A DNA stretch of 37,746 nucleotides from a bacterium (GTDB lineage Bacteria; Zhuqueibacterota; QNDG01; JAGLOF01), in the NCBI GenBank assembly GCA_023139105.1, contig JAGLOF010000081.1:1-37746 (forward strand). The letters are read 5' to 3'. This document shows, piece by piece, positions 37,701 to 37,746 of this stretch. The notes under the pieces are model-generated. The model was not told where the DNA came from. It did not search any database and saw nothing but the letters and a program-made list of their open reading frames with translations. A program made the position numbers and the translations under genes. The stretch's first letter is position 1. Every line of letters starts with the position of its first letter.

Positions 37701-37746
37701 CGGTTAAAAGAATATCCAAATAGCCGTCATTGTCATAATCACCCCA
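34102..37746 (-). CDS. Giant secreted modular protein 4 (partial): FG-GAP repeats, Fn3, two LamG, dockerin-like tail
   Basis: The N-terminus lies beyond the right edge; 1214 codons are visible and the frame is open to 37746. Residues 1-184 of the visible part are four FG-GAP/VCBS repeats (WGDYDNDGYLDILLTG, KVYKNDGxGxF), which build integrin-like beta-propellers with calcium loops DxDxDG. A fibronectin III domain (about 190-290; SPNAPTNLSSSV, HYWSVQTID) is followed by LamG 1 (about 302-470), a linker, LamG 2 (about 655-820), another linker (ILWGVVERGSV, TDYSEFSIGEG) and the common tail (1006-1214). The front half is unrelated to the beta-helix of copies 1-3, and base composition is more GC-rich. 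Only the tail and the LamG/linker layout are shared. Confidence 0.88.
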   Translation of the reverse strand, partial: WGDYDNDGYLDILLTGWSGSTRVSKIYKNDGNGGFTSSGISLTGVMRSSAAWGDYDNDGYLDILLTGNSSSGKVSKVYKNNGSGNFVEQTGISLNGVEYCSVGWGDYDNDGYLDILLTGSGSVSKVYKNDGAGGFIDTDFSLASVYRCATAWGDYDDDGDLDILLSGYSGSTIVSKIYTNDNGISNTSPNAPTNLSSSVNGLDVTLSWDTATDNETRTAGLNYNVRIGKTSGEGDVVGPMANAADGYRRIPALGNTNLNTDWIIKNLNGGLHYWSVQTIDNTFVGSDFASEGSFSVTTTPDAVVGNALDFDGTDDYVDVADAASFNSLSFTTEFWLKPDVLRTQACVYKKSGSGLYWRFFMSGTSGAIEFDALPGEIANCRTGNVAEAGKWLHIAASYDHTAPQTVKLYANGVLQSTATSIADMGGGSNKGLLFSNASSPFDGQFEEVRFWNVVRTEQQIRENMHKTLSGNEPGLVSYWQMNAGSGAVAEDNYFGNDGTLYNMIDDNWVESTVSTGGGVSNTQTETSGTVTFTDTDLEMNFGSHNSASITVTKINNGPNSNPPSTTYDEQYWVVNRFDSGSFDANLTFTISEDLTSSDETTPSQIKLYSRTSTSDASWSLVASASSVNAASETATFNNISSFSQFILCRAVSIDDFPGSALEFDGENDYVSIADNDALDMTTDYTLEAWICPQAFGSLKGIISKYQTSGAYGYYLRLTSVDPYRGLTFDGRSTAADVLTANSWYHVAAVNDNGTRRLYLNGIEQVLTGTANTVNSNDNPIRLASDYSGRYFNGMIDKVVIWNVVRTEEQIRDNMHNTLSGAESGLLSYYQFNESSGTTLSDKISINDGTLFNMTVEDWVTSAASFGSDGAFVNTTDATTAGPSGGTIQATITSTPDDNNNLGIYQSGGVDDEWITSETFPSGISQRADILWGVVERGSVTSMLQFDYSSVSGVSDPSTIHLLKRDDALGSWTDVTAGYTHDTGNRTFTKTGVTDYSEFSIGEGDAVRVQTKILLEGPYDDASHEMTTSLTLPTTSPYSEDARTVSSIPADITDWVLVELRSTADGTAVVSGSALLHKDGRIVGDDGTTSYIEMSASAGDYFIVIKHRNHLAVESDEVHPLSASSSTLYDFTVDASTAYDKYYGGDAALLETGIYGMYAGDTNNSGIVTNSDKDSIISNLNSAGYYDADSNCSGIVTNSDKDAIIANLNKATSVN
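37195..37746 (-). repeat. Tandem FG-GAP (VCBS) repeats
   Basis: Three full units of about 144-156 bp and a shorter fourth, recognisable in DNA by the repeated segment encoding GDYDNDGYLDILLTG. The array continues past the window edge. Confidence 0.85.

Overview
The window looks like the chromosome of an uncultured-type bacterium of the FCB group (Ignavibacteriota, Calditrichota, KSB1 or Marinimicrobia are all possible; the sequence alone does not decide). The pointers are a protein with a type IX secretion (T9SS) type A sorting tail carrying the PNPFNPET motif, very large secreted modular proteins, FtsX-type ABC permeases with a short N-terminal prefix domain next to a PadR regulator, and a two-component 'propeller' protein start. 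No tRNA, rRNA, CRISPR array, transposase or integrase was seen.

Region 1 (1-9377). A secreted or sensor protein with a Reg_prop-like start runs off the left edge on the minus strand. Divergent from it are three large FtsX/MacB-type permeases (430, 4190, 6807), a SnoaL/NTF2-like membrane protein and a PadR repressor. No ATPase subunit is encoded here. Two nested hairpins (3715-3827) separate the first permease pair from the PadR-led operon.

Region 2 (9436-16761, minus strand). A surface-glycan cluster, in transcription order: GT2 glycosyltransferase with C-terminal membrane helices, a flippase, a GT2 with EEH instead of DXD, a radical SAM enzyme, a third GT2, and a UGM/protoporphyrinogen-oxidase-like flavoprotein. 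Polymerase and ligase are not in view.

Region 3 (16950-37746, minus strand). Four tandem giant secreted proteins of 1483-1930 aa (the fourth is cut by the right edge) are built from interchangeable modules: beta-helix, fibronectin-III-like repeats, LamG domains and FG-GAP repeats. All four end in the same 630-bp tail, which closes with two dockerin-like calcium loops. The last of them is followed after 29 bp by a T9SS-sorted protein whose N-terminal domain could be cohesin-like. Between copies lie a truncated response regulator joined to the relic of another tail, and duplicated promoter/UTR blocks; a relic of a T9SS protein lies beyond a strong terminator.

My best candidate for a new system is region 3: a recombining family of dockerin-tailed surface proteins, possibly displayed through a co-transcribed T9SS-anchored receptor. 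The domain calls are supported by visible motifs; the receptor idea is inference.
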